The notes below the pieces were generated by a model. It saw only the letters and a program-made list of their open reading frames with translations, ran no database searches and was not told the DNA's origin. From the NCBI GenBank assembly GCA_025054935.1, contig JANWZD010000016.1, positions 22,960 to 86,959 on the forward strand: a DNA stretch of 64,000 nucleotides. The letters are read 5' to 3'. The stretch is from Dehalococcoidia bacterium. GTDB taxonomy: Bacteria > Chloroflexota > Dehalococcoidia > SpSt-223. Of this stretch, positions 54,157 to 61,492 are shown piece after piece; position 1 is the first letter of the stretch; each line of letters starts with the position of its first letter. A program made the position numbers and the translations under genes.

Positions 54157-55242
54157 ATGCGTGACCGCGTTGAGGCTGTCTGTGGCGCCATCCCCCCGCT
54201 CGACCGCGCGGCAATGGAGGCCGCGCGCGCGCGCCAGCCGCAGTTGACGAAACCGTGGGGCAGTCTCGGCCGCCTCGAAGACCTCGCCACTCAGCTGGCG
54301 GGCATTACTGGCCAGCCGATCCCGCGCTTCGGGCCGCGCACCATCATTACCTGCGCGGGGGACCACGGCGTCGTTGAAGAGGGCGTGAGCATGTTCGGCC
54401 CGGAAACGACGCCGGCGATGGTCCTGAATTTCCTCGCCGGCGGCGCAGGGATCAATGTGCTTGCCCGCCTTGCTGGGGCAGAGGTGCTGGTTCTCGATGT
54501 CGGCGTCGCTGCTGACCTGCCGCCTCACCCGAAGCTCCTGATCCGAAAAGTGGGGCGCGGCACCCGCAACTTGTCGCGCGAGCCGGCGATGACCCGTGAG
54601 CAGGCGTGGGCCGCGATCGCGGCAGGCATCGAGGCGGCCGAAGCGGCGATCGCGGCGGGCGCCACCCTGCTCGGTACTGGCGACATGGGGATCGCGAACA
54701 CCACGCCCTCCAGCGCGATGGTCGCCGCGTTCACCGGCGAGCCCGTCGCGCGCGTGACGGGGCGAGGCACGGGGATTGATGACGCGATGCTGGCGCGGAA
54801 AATTGCGGTCATCGAGCGCGGCCTCGCCATCAACCAGCCTGACCCTGCCGACCCGATCGATGTCCTCGCGAAAGTGGGCGGCTTCGAGATCGGCGCGATC
54901 GCCGGCGTGTGTCTTGCTGGCGCGGCGCACCGGGTGCCCGTTATCGTCGACGGCTTCATCTCAGGCGCTGGCGCTCTGCTCGCCTATCGGCTGGCGCCAG
55001 CAGTGCAGCCCTATCTCATCGCCGGCCATGCGTCGGTGGAGATTGGCCAACGGGTCATTCTCCGTGAGCTTGGTCTCCAGCCGCTGATCAATCTCGACCT
55101 CCGCCTCGGCGAGGGGACCGGCGCCGCGTTGGCGATGACGATTGTCGAGGCAGCGTGGCGCATCCTCGCGGAGATGAACACCTGGGAGGGAGCGAACGTC
55201 GCCGGACCCTTGAATGCCGTGCCTGATGCCCAAAGCGCGTGA
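54157..55242 (+). CDS. cobT: Nicotinate-nucleotide-dimethylbenzimidazole phosphoribosyltransferase
   Basis: 361 residues. 'QPQLTKPWGSLGRLEDLATQLAGI', 'ITCAGDHGVVEEGVSMFGPETT', 'GDMGIANTTPSSAM' and the catalytic-Glu region 'DLRLGEGTGAALAM' near residue 315 identify CobT. It activates the lower ligand as alpha-ribazole phosphate. CTGGAGG precedes the ATG. It is the first gene under the B12 riboswitch; its stop overlaps cobS. Confidence 0.96.
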   Translation: MRDRVEAVCGAIPPLDRAAMEAARARQPQLTKPWGSLGRLEDLATQLAGITGQPIPRFGPRTIITCAGDHGVVEEGVSMFGPETTPAMVLNFLAGGAGINVLARLAGAEVLVLDVGVAADLPPHPKLLIRKVGRGTRNLSREPAMTREQAWAAIAAGIEAAEAAIAAGATLLGTGDMGIANTTPSSAMVAAFTGEPVARVTGRGTGIDDAMLARKIAVIERGLAINQPDPADPIDVLAKVGGFEIGAIAGVCLAGAAHRVPVIVDGFISGAGALLAYRLAPAVQPYLIAGHASVEIGQRVILRELGLQPLINLDLRLGEGTGAALAMTIVEAAWRILAEMNTWEGANVAGPLNAVPDAQSA

Positions 55243-55952
55243 GCGGTCTGCGAACGGCGCTCCAGTTTCTGACCGTCGTTCCCGTCTCGGGAGGGGCCGA
55301 CCTCGCGAGCGCCGTTCGCTGGGGGCCGCTCGTCGGCCTTTTCCTCGGGGCGCTCCTCGCCGCTGCCGACCTCGCGCTCGCTCCGTGGGTGGGGCCGGCA
55401 GTGCGCGCCGTGATCCTCGTGGCGCTGCTGGCAGCGCTGACCGGCGCCCTGCATCTCGATGGTCTCGCCGACAGTGCCGACGGCCTGCTGGTACATCGTT
55501 CGCCGGCCGACCGGCTGGCGATCATGCGCGATCCGCGGACCGGCGGGTTCGGGGTGGTGGCGGTGACCCTCGTTGTGCTTGCTAAGGTGGCAGCGCTCAC
55601 TGAACTCGAAGGCGCGCTGCGAACGCCGGCGCTCCTCATCACCCCGGCCTTGGCGCGGTGGACGATCGTTGCGCTCGCTCGCCTTCTCCCCGACGCGCGC
55701 GTCGGGCTGGGCAGTGTCTGGCGCGCCGGGTCGGGCGGCGGGGCGTTCGTGCTGGCGACAGCGCTCGCCCTGCTCCCTGCCGTCATCCTTGCTGGGCTGG
55801 CAGGGGTCGTGTTGGCCGGGGCTGCAGCGCTGACAGCAGCCGGAGTTGGGCTGTTCTCGCGGGCACGGATCGGCGGGGTCACCGGTGATGTGCTCGGCGC
55901 GACAGTCGAGCTCGTGGAGGCAGCATGCTGGATCGTGGCAAGCGCGTTGTGA
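55239..55952 (+). CDS. cobS: Adenosylcobinamide-GDP ribazoletransferase
   Basis: 237 residues, a polytopic membrane protein. It begins 'GLRTALQFLTVVPV', with 'LHLDGLADSADGLLVHRSPADRLAIMRDPRTGGFGVVAV' near residue 70-110, where the conserved Asp residues sit. It joins AdoCbi-GDP to alpha-ribazole to finish the nucleotide loop. The start is a GTG overlapping cobT (GTGA). It overlaps the permease by 28 bases. Confidence 0.94.
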   Translation: MSGLRTALQFLTVVPVSGGADLASAVRWGPLVGLFLGALLAAADLALAPWVGPAVRAVILVALLAALTGALHLDGLADSADGLLVHRSPADRLAIMRDPRTGGFGVVAVTLVVLAKVAALTELEGALRTPALLITPALARWTIVALARLLPDARVGLGSVWRAGSGGGAFVLATALALLPAVILAGLAGVVLAGAAALTAAGVGLFSRARIGGVTGDVLGATVELVEAACWIVASAL

Positions 55953-57049
55953 TCGATGCACCCCTCCAGGCTGCGCCGGCGGCCGCGCCGACGGTCCCAT
56001 CGCGCCGGCGCTCGATTGTCGGGCGCCTCCTCCTCTGGGTCGGGAGCTTGAGCGTGCTGCTGCTTGTGGTGATCGTCGCTGCGGCATCGGTCGGACCGGC
56101 GTCGGCACCGATCGGGGCGACGGTGGCAACAATTGCGCGGCGCGCCGGCGTGCCGTACGGCGAGGTCACCCCTGCCCAGCAGCGCATCATCGAACAGATC
56201 CGTCTTCCTCGGATTGTGACGGCGCTGCTGGTCGGCGCGGCGCTGGCAACGGCCGGCGCGGCGCTCCAAGCGGTGTTTCGCAACCCGCTCGCAGACCCCG
56301 GCGTGATCGGCGTTTCGGGCGGCGCGGCGCTCGGCGCGGTAAGCGGGATCGCGCTCCGTTTCGCTACCGCTGCCGCGCCTGGCTGGGCATTGCCCCTCAC
56401 TGCCTTTGTCGGCTCCCTCCTCGCCGTCGGCGGAGTGATGGCGGTGGCGACCGCCGGCGGCCGGCTCGCTCCCGCGACGCTGATCCTCGCCGGACTTGCT
56501 GTGCAGGCCTTGACGGGCGCGCTCACCTCCGCTGTCATCACGATGACCGGCGACCCGGAGCTCGTGCGCAACATGCTGTTCTGGCTGGTCGGCGGCTTTG
56601 ACGGCCGCTCGTGGGCGCACGTGAACGCGATCCTGCCGGCCATTGCTGGCGGCGTGTTCGCGCTCGCGCTGCTCGGCCGCGACTTGAATGTGCTTGCTCA
56701 AGGGGATGAAGCGGCGCACGGTCTCGGTCTTGCTGTCGGCGCGACCCGGCTGCTTGTCCTCGGGATCGCGGCGGTCATCACCGCAACGGCGGTCTCGGTC
56801 TCCGGGACAATCGGCTTCGTCGGCCTGATCGTCCCGCACGCCTTCCGGCTCCTCGTCGGCGGTGACTATCGGCTGCTGCTGCCTGTCTCCGCCGTTGGAG
56901 GGGCGGCGTTTCTGATCACCGCCGACACAGTTGCCCGCACCGCGCTGCAGCCCGCCGAGCTGCGCACGGGGGTTGTCACGGCGCTGCTCGGCGCGCCGTT
57001 TTTCATCTTCCTCCTCTGGCGCAATCGAGCGCGGATCGGAGACTGGTAA
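55925..57049 (+). CDS. btuC: FecCD-family ABC transporter permease (BtuC-like)
   Basis: 374 residues. About ten transmembrane helices include 'RIVTALLVGAALATAGAALQAVFRNPLADPGVIGVSGGAALGAV' and 'GTIGFVGLIVPHAFRLLVGGDYRLLLP', typical of BtuC/FecC. Its place in a B12-riboswitch operon indicates cobalamin or cobinamide uptake. A basic ~35-residue N-terminal tail precedes the first helix, so an internal start is possible. The substrate-binding protein (BtuF) gene is not in the window. Confidence 0.9.
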   Translation: MLDRGKRVVIDAPLQAAPAAAPTVPSRRRSIVGRLLLWVGSLSVLLLVVIVAAASVGPASAPIGATVATIARRAGVPYGEVTPAQQRIIEQIRLPRIVTALLVGAALATAGAALQAVFRNPLADPGVIGVSGGAALGAVSGIALRFATAAAPGWALPLTAFVGSLLAVGGVMAVATAGGRLAPATLILAGLAVQALTGALTSAVITMTGDPELVRNMLFWLVGGFDGRSWAHVNAILPAIAGGVFALALLGRDLNVLAQGDEAAHGLGLAVGATRLLVLGIAAVITATAVSVSGTIGFVGLIVPHAFRLLVGGDYRLLLPVSAVGGAAFLITADTVARTALQPAELRTGVVTALLGAPFFIFLLWRNRARIGDW

Positions 57050-57050
57050 G

Positions 57051-58298
57051 GTGGGCCATCCTGCTGCGCCGTCGCCTCGAGTAGCGCTGAGCAGCGTCGG
57101 GTTTGCCGTCGGCGGCAGCTGGCTGCTGCGGAATGTGAGCCTGACCATTGATGCGGGCGAGGTCGTGGGGGTGGTCGGCGCCAACGGCGCCGGCAAATCA
57201 ACCCTGCTGCGACTTCTCTCCGGCTATCTCCGTCCGACGGTCGGCACTGTCCTGCTGGAGGGGAAGCCGGTCGCCCGCTATCGCGCGCGGGAACGGGCAC
57301 GCCTTGTCGCTACTGTCCCCCAGTTGACGCATATCGAAGGGGAGCGCCGCGCCGAGGATATTGTGCTCCTTGGCCGCTATCCTCACCTCGGGCGGTTCGC
57401 CATCGAAGGCGAGAAGGACCGAGCGATCGCGCGCTTGGCAATGCGCTCCACCGACACCGATTGGCTGGCAGACCGTCCGGTCTCGACTCTCTCGGGGGGC
57501 GAACGGCAGCGGCTCCTGATCGCGCGCGCCCTGGCGCAAGAGCCGCGCCTCCTTCTGCTCGATGAGCCGACGGCGAGCCTCGATTTGCGTCAAGAAATAC
57601 AGATCCTCGACCTCGTCCGCCAGCTTGCGGACGATGGACTCACGGTGGTGGCAGCGATCCATGACCTCCGTCTCGCGGCGCGCTATGCCGATCGGCTCGT
57701 CGTGCTTCGCCGCGGCGAAGTGATTGCCGACGCTCCGCCGCGGGAGGCGCTGACGCCCGAGGTGCTTGCGGACGCATTCGGCGTTCGCCCGCTGATCGAG
57801 CCTGACCCCCTGACCGGCGTTGCCGAAACGGTGCTGCGCCCAATCAGGGCGCCGATCCCGCGGCGCAGCCGGGTGCACGTTATTGCGGGCGGCGGACGAG
57901 GTGCTCCTGTGTTAGCGCGCCTTGCGGCAGCGGGTTTCGAACTGTCGGTCGGCCCTCTTGGCGAAGGCGACACCGACTTGCCCGCTGCTCGGCTGTGTGG
58001 CGCGCGCGTGCTCACGCACCGCCCCTTCGCCCCGATCGACGATCGTCTCGACGCGGAGCATCGCCGCTGGGTGCGCGAGGCTGATGCGGTCATTCTTGCC
58101 GACGTCTGCTGGGGCTATGCCAATCTCCCGAACTTGCTCGCCGCCGAAGAGGCGCGCCGCCTGCTCGCCATCGAGGGCGAGCCCATCGCTCGCCGCGACT
58201 TCACCCAGGGCCGCGCGACGGCTATCTTCTGCCGGCTCGCAGCGCGTCTCGTCTCGCTTGACGCGCTCGTTCCGGCGCTCCTTGAGGAGTGCCCATGA
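57051..58298 (+). CDS. btuD: ABC transporter ATPase (BtuD-like) with fused C-terminal domain
   Basis: 415 residues; typical BtuD/FecE is ~250-270. Walker A is GANGAGKST (near residue 45), the ABC signature is LSGGERQRL (~145), Walker B is LLLLDEPTASLD (~168), and the switch His is in AIHD (~200). About 150 residues follow: 'RVHVIAGGGRGAPVLARLAAAGFELSVGPLGEGDTD..AARLCGARVLTHRPFAPI' and 'ADAVILADVCWGYANLPNLLAA'. The tail looks like an independent nucleotide-binding-like fold and has no known function to me. The start is a GTG directly after btuC. Confidence 0.88.
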   Translation: MGHPAAPSPRVALSSVGFAVGGSWLLRNVSLTIDAGEVVGVVGANGAGKSTLLRLLSGYLRPTVGTVLLEGKPVARYRARERARLVATVPQLTHIEGERRAEDIVLLGRYPHLGRFAIEGEKDRAIARLAMRSTDTDWLADRPVSTLSGGERQRLLIARALAQEPRLLLLDEPTASLDLRQEIQILDLVRQLADDGLTVVAAIHDLRLAARYADRLVVLRRGEVIADAPPREALTPEVLADAFGVRPLIEPDPLTGVAETVLRPIRAPIPRRSRVHVIAGGGRGAPVLARLAAAGFELSVGPLGEGDTDLPAARLCGARVLTHRPFAPIDDRLDAEHRRWVREADAVILADVCWGYANLPNLLAAEEARRLLAIEGEPIARRDFTQGRATAIFCRLAARLVSLDALVPALLEECP

Positions 58299-58819
58299 TC
58301 GTCACGTTCGAGGGCAAGACCCCGAAAGTCGCACCGACTGCCTTTGTCCACCCGCTCGCCTACGTTGTCGGCGACGTGACGCTCGAAGATCATGTGACAG
58401 TGATGCCCTTCGCATCGATCCGAGGCGAGTTCGAGTCGATCGTCATCGGGGCGTACTCGAATGTCCAAGACAACGCCTCGGTCCATGCCGACCCTGGCCA
58501 GCCGCTTCGGATTGGCTCGCGCGTCTCGATCGGGCATAACGCTGTCTTCCATGGTCGGCGCTGCGGCGACAACACGCTCATCGGCATGGGTGCGGTGGTC
58601 GTCCAGCAGTGTGAAATCGGCGCGTGGTGCCTTGTCGCCGGCGGCGCGGTGCTGCCCCAAGGGATGGTCGTCCCTGACCGGTCGCTGGTGCTGGGGGTCC
58701 CGGCGACCTATCGGCCGCTCACCGACGCGCAGCTCGCTCGCTTGCGCGACAATGGCGCGAACTACGTTCGTCTCGGCGCCGCCTATCTCGCCGGCGCTGC
58801 TGACCTGCCCCGGGGATGA
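58295..58819 (+). CDS. Gamma-carbonic-anhydrase-like hexapeptide-repeat protein
   Basis: 174 residues of left-handed beta-helix repeats. 'ESIVIGAYSNVQDNASVHADPG' and 'RVSIGHNAVFHGRRCGDNTLIGMGAVV' contain the three His positions expected for the trimeric zinc site. A C-terminal helix follows (DAQLARLRDNGANYV). It may be a carbonic anhydrase or an acyltransferase-like relative; its link to B12 is unclear. TGAGGAGTG precedes the ATG, which overlaps the btuD stop. Confidence 0.85.
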   Translation: MIVTFEGKTPKVAPTAFVHPLAYVVGDVTLEDHVTVMPFASIRGEFESIVIGAYSNVQDNASVHADPGQPLRIGSRVSIGHNAVFHGRRCGDNTLIGMGAVVVQQCEIGAWCLVAGGAVLPQGMVVPDRSLVLGVPATYRPLTDAQLARLRDNGANYVRLGAAYLAGAADLPRG

Positions 58820-59811
58820 TCCGACTGGCCCTGCAGCAGCTTCTCGGCACGCGCCTCGTGCTGCTGAAGCCGCTTCTCCCTCTCGCCGCGCTCCGAAAGC
58901 TCGCCGTGACGCGAGGGGGAACGCTGGCGCTTGCGGCGTTGCTCGACTGGGCCCTCGCTGAACCGCCGTCGGCAGTCCATCCGGTCGTCTGGATGGGGCG
59001 GCTGCTTGCCGCGGCTGAGCCGGCCTTGCTCCGGGGTCCCTCCTCCCGTCAGCTGGTGGTCGGCGCCTTGGTCGCTGCCGGGGGCGCCGGCGGCTGGTTT
59101 GTCGTGGGGCGGGCGCTCGACCAGTTCCTCGTGCGCTCGGCGCTGTTTCTGCCGCTCCGGGCATGGCTGCTCAAATGCTGCTTCGCGTGGCGGGCGCTCG
59201 ATGAGGCGGCCGCCCGCGTTGAGGGGCTGCTGCGGGAGGGAAGGCTGGCGGCGGCGCAGACGGCGGTCCAGTCGCTAGTCAGCCGCGAGACAGCCGCCCT
59301 CGATGCAGAACAAGTTGCTGCAGCTGCTATCGAGTCGGTCGCCGAAAACTTGGGCGACAGCCTTGTTGGGCCGGTTCTTGCCTACGCGGTGGGCGGGCTG
59401 GGGGGCGCCTTCGCCTACCGCTGGGTGAACACGGCCGACGCGATGGTCGGCTACCGCGGCCGCTTCGAATGGGGAGGGAAAGCGGCGGCGCGGCTCGATG
59501 ACCTCGCGAATTTCGTGCCGGCGCGCCTTGCGGCAGCGCTGCTCCTCCTCTGCGGCGGCGACCGGCGGAGCGGTCTCGACGCGCTGCGCCGCGACCGTGG
59601 CCAGACGGCCAGCCCAAACGCCGGCTGGCCGATGGCAACAATGGCCGGCCTGCTTGGCCGCTCACTCGAAAAACCGGGCGCCTACCGGCTGAATGCGTCT
59701 GCGCCGGCGCCGGGTCCGAGCGACATCCTCGCGGCGCGCCGGATCGTCGCTCGCGCTTGGCTGCTGCTGGCGGCGGTCGGCAGCACGCTTCTCCTGCTGA
59801 GGCGACGATGA
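58816..59811 (+). CDS. cbiB: Adenosylcobinamide-phosphate synthase
   Basis: 331 residues, a membrane protein. 'ALLDWALAEPPSAVHPVVWMGRLL' (N-terminal region), 'SRETAALDAEQVAAAAIESVAENLGDSLVGPVLAYAVGG' (~160-195), 'YRWVNTADAMVGYRGRFEWGGKAAARLDD' (~205-235) and 'ASPNAGWPMATMAGLLG' mark CbiB/CobD. It attaches aminopropanol (phosphate) to adenosylcobyric acid. Its stop overlaps the next start. A short N-terminal extension precedes the family-conserved part. Confidence 0.94.
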   Translation: MIRLALQQLLGTRLVLLKPLLPLAALRKLAVTRGGTLALAALLDWALAEPPSAVHPVVWMGRLLAAAEPALLRGPSSRQLVVGALVAAGGAGGWFVVGRALDQFLVRSALFLPLRAWLLKCCFAWRALDEAAARVEGLLREGRLAAAQTAVQSLVSRETAALDAEQVAAAAIESVAENLGDSLVGPVLAYAVGGLGGAFAYRWVNTADAMVGYRGRFEWGGKAAARLDDLANFVPARLAAALLLLCGGDRRSGLDALRRDRGQTASPNAGWPMATMAGLLGRSLEKPGAYRLNASAPAPGPSDILAARRIVARAWLLLAAVGSTLLLLRRR

Positions 59812-60878
59812 CCGTTCTGCGTCCGGAGCTGCTCACCCTTGCCGAGGTGCCGCATGGCTCGCTCGCAGCGAGCGAGGCGCATGGCCGTGCGGACGTGCTC
59901 GATCTCAGCGCGAACCTCTCGCCCCTTGGTCCCCCGCCCGCGGTGATCATGGCGGTGCGCGCCGCGCGGCTTGACGCCTATCCTGAGCCCGACGCGCGCA
60001 CCTTCCGAGCCGCCGTCGCCGACCGGGTCGGCGTGACCCCTGAGCAGGTGGCGGCAGGGAACGGCGCCTCCGAGCTGATCTGGCTTGCCGCGCTTGCGGC
60101 GGTGCGCCCGGGCGCCCGGGTTCCTATCCTCGGCCCGACCTTCGGCGAATATGCGCGAGCGGTCCGCGTCGCTGGGGGCGAGCCTGTTCTGGTTCACGCT
60201 CAGCCGCCTGACTTTCTCCCGCCTGTCGAAGCCTTTGTCGACGCGCTTGAGCGGCTGGCGCCTCCGATCGCGTTTCTCTGCAATCCGAACAATCCGACCG
60301 GCGCGTTGCTTCCCCGTTCCGCAATCGAGCGGCTCCTGCGCGCTGCGCCGGCGACCCTCCTCGTCATCGACGAGGCGTATCTGCCGTTCAGCGGCGCGCC
60401 GGATTTGGTTCCCCTTCTGGAGTGGGGCAATGTGCTGCTCATTCGGTCGCTGACGAAGGTGTACGCTATTCCGGGCGTTCGGCTCGGCTATGCCCTCGCC
60501 TCGCCGGCCGTGGCGACAACGCTGCGCCGGATTGCGCCGCCTTGGAGCGTGAGCGCGCCGGCCATCGCGGCGGGGCTCGCTGCCCTTCGCGACCCGGCGT
60601 GGGAACAGCGCGCGGCGGCCACTGCCCGTCTTGAGCGGGAGCGCCTGGCGGCTGGGCTTCGGGCGCGCGGCCTGCGTCCCCTGCCGAGCGCGGCAAATTT
60701 CCTGCTGGTCGCGGTGCCGAACGCGCCCGCGGTCCGCCGGACCCTGCTCGAGCGGGGGGTGCTGGTGCGCGATTGCGCCTCGTTCGGGTTGCCGGACTAT
60801 CTGCGCATTGCAGCCGGTCCGCCCAACGCTATCGATCGCCTGCTCGCGGTCTGGCCTGCACGTGAGGACGAGCGATGA
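59808..60878 (+). CDS. cobD: Class I/II aminotransferase-fold, L-threonine-O-3-phosphate decarboxylase-like
   Basis: 356 residues. PLP-fold motifs are 'DLSANLSPLGPPPAV', 'NGASELIWLAALA', 'FLCNPNNPTGALLP', 'LLVIDEAYLPF' and the PLP-lysine region 'LIRSLTKVYAIPGVRLGYALA'. HisC and CobD belong to one subfamily. The position between cbiB and cobC in the B12 operon favours CobD, which makes aminopropanol phosphate. The start at 59808 overlaps the cbiB stop (ATGA). Confidence 0.88.
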   Translation: MTVLRPELLTLAEVPHGSLAASEAHGRADVLDLSANLSPLGPPPAVIMAVRAARLDAYPEPDARTFRAAVADRVGVTPEQVAAGNGASELIWLAALAAVRPGARVPILGPTFGEYARAVRVAGGEPVLVHAQPPDFLPPVEAFVDALERLAPPIAFLCNPNNPTGALLPRSAIERLLRAAPATLLVIDEAYLPFSGAPDLVPLLEWGNVLLIRSLTKVYAIPGVRLGYALASPAVATTLRRIAPPWSVSAPAIAAGLAALRDPAWEQRAAATARLERERLAAGLRARGLRPLPSAANFLLVAVPNAPAVRRTLLERGVLVRDCASFGLPDYLRIAAGPPNAIDRLLAVWPAREDER

Positions 60879-61492
60879 AACTGCTTTGCGTCCGCCACGG
60901 TGAGAGTGTCTGGAACGCAGAAGGGCGCACCCAAGGGCAGGCCGATGTCGCGTTATCCGAGCGAGGAAGACAGCAAGCGGCGGCAATCGCGGGGCGCTTA
61001 GAGCGGGTCCCGATTGGGGCGGTGTTCAGCAGCGACTTGGTTCGCGCGTGGGAGACCGCGCTGCCGATCGCGGCGGCGCATGGCGCGCCCCTTGTGCCGG
61101 TCCCGGCGCTCCGGGAGCGGCATCTTGGCGCGTTTCAGGGATTGACCTTCGAGGAGATTGTGGCGCGGTTCCCTGACCTGTGGGAGGCGGTCTTCCGGGG
61201 GGACGGTCGTCCTCCGGGCGGGGAGACACGCGCTGAGGTTGGCGCGCGCGTGCGCTGCTTCCTCCGCGAGCTGCGCGCTGCGCCGCCAGCGGAGACAGTC
61301 GTGCTGGTCGGTCATGGCGGGTCGTTGCGCGCTGCCTTCGCTGAACTGCTCGGGCTGCCGCAGGAAGAGGGGTGGCGGTTCCGGGTCGACAACGGGTCGT
61401 TGACTATCTTCGCCCTCTACCCCGAGGGCGCGGTCGCGGAGGTGCTCAACGACACCTGTCACCTCGACGGGGGAAGGAGCCCCGAATGGTAG
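60875..61492 (+). CDS. cobC: Histidine phosphatase, alpha-ribazole phosphatase-like
   Basis: 205 residues. The phosphoglycerate-mutase-like catalytic motif is LLCVRHGESVWN at the N-terminus, with 'SDLVRAWETALPIA' (second Arg), 'ERHLGAFQGLTFEEI' and the second His in 'VVLVGHGGSLRAAFAELLG'. CobC dephosphorylates alpha-ribazole phosphate in the nucleotide-loop branch. The context supports that role, though general phosphatases share the fold. It overlaps cobD by four bases and cobQ by seven. Confidence 0.88.
   Translation: MKLLCVRHGESVWNAEGRTQGQADVALSERGRQQAAAIAGRLERVPIGAVFSSDLVRAWETALPIAAAHGAPLVPVPALRERHLGAFQGLTFEEIVARFPDLWEAVFRGDGRPPGGETRAEVGARVRCFLRELRAAPPAETVVLVGHGGSLRAAFAELLGLPQEEGWRFRVDNGSLTIFALYPEGAVAEVLNDTCHLDGGRSPEW

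Noticed and set aside
55088..57196. 702-codon open frame on the minus strand opposite cobS, btuC and btuD
   Set aside because: Antisense to conserved genes and dominated by Arg/Ala/Ser/Pro/Asp runs; a GC-rich mirror frame.
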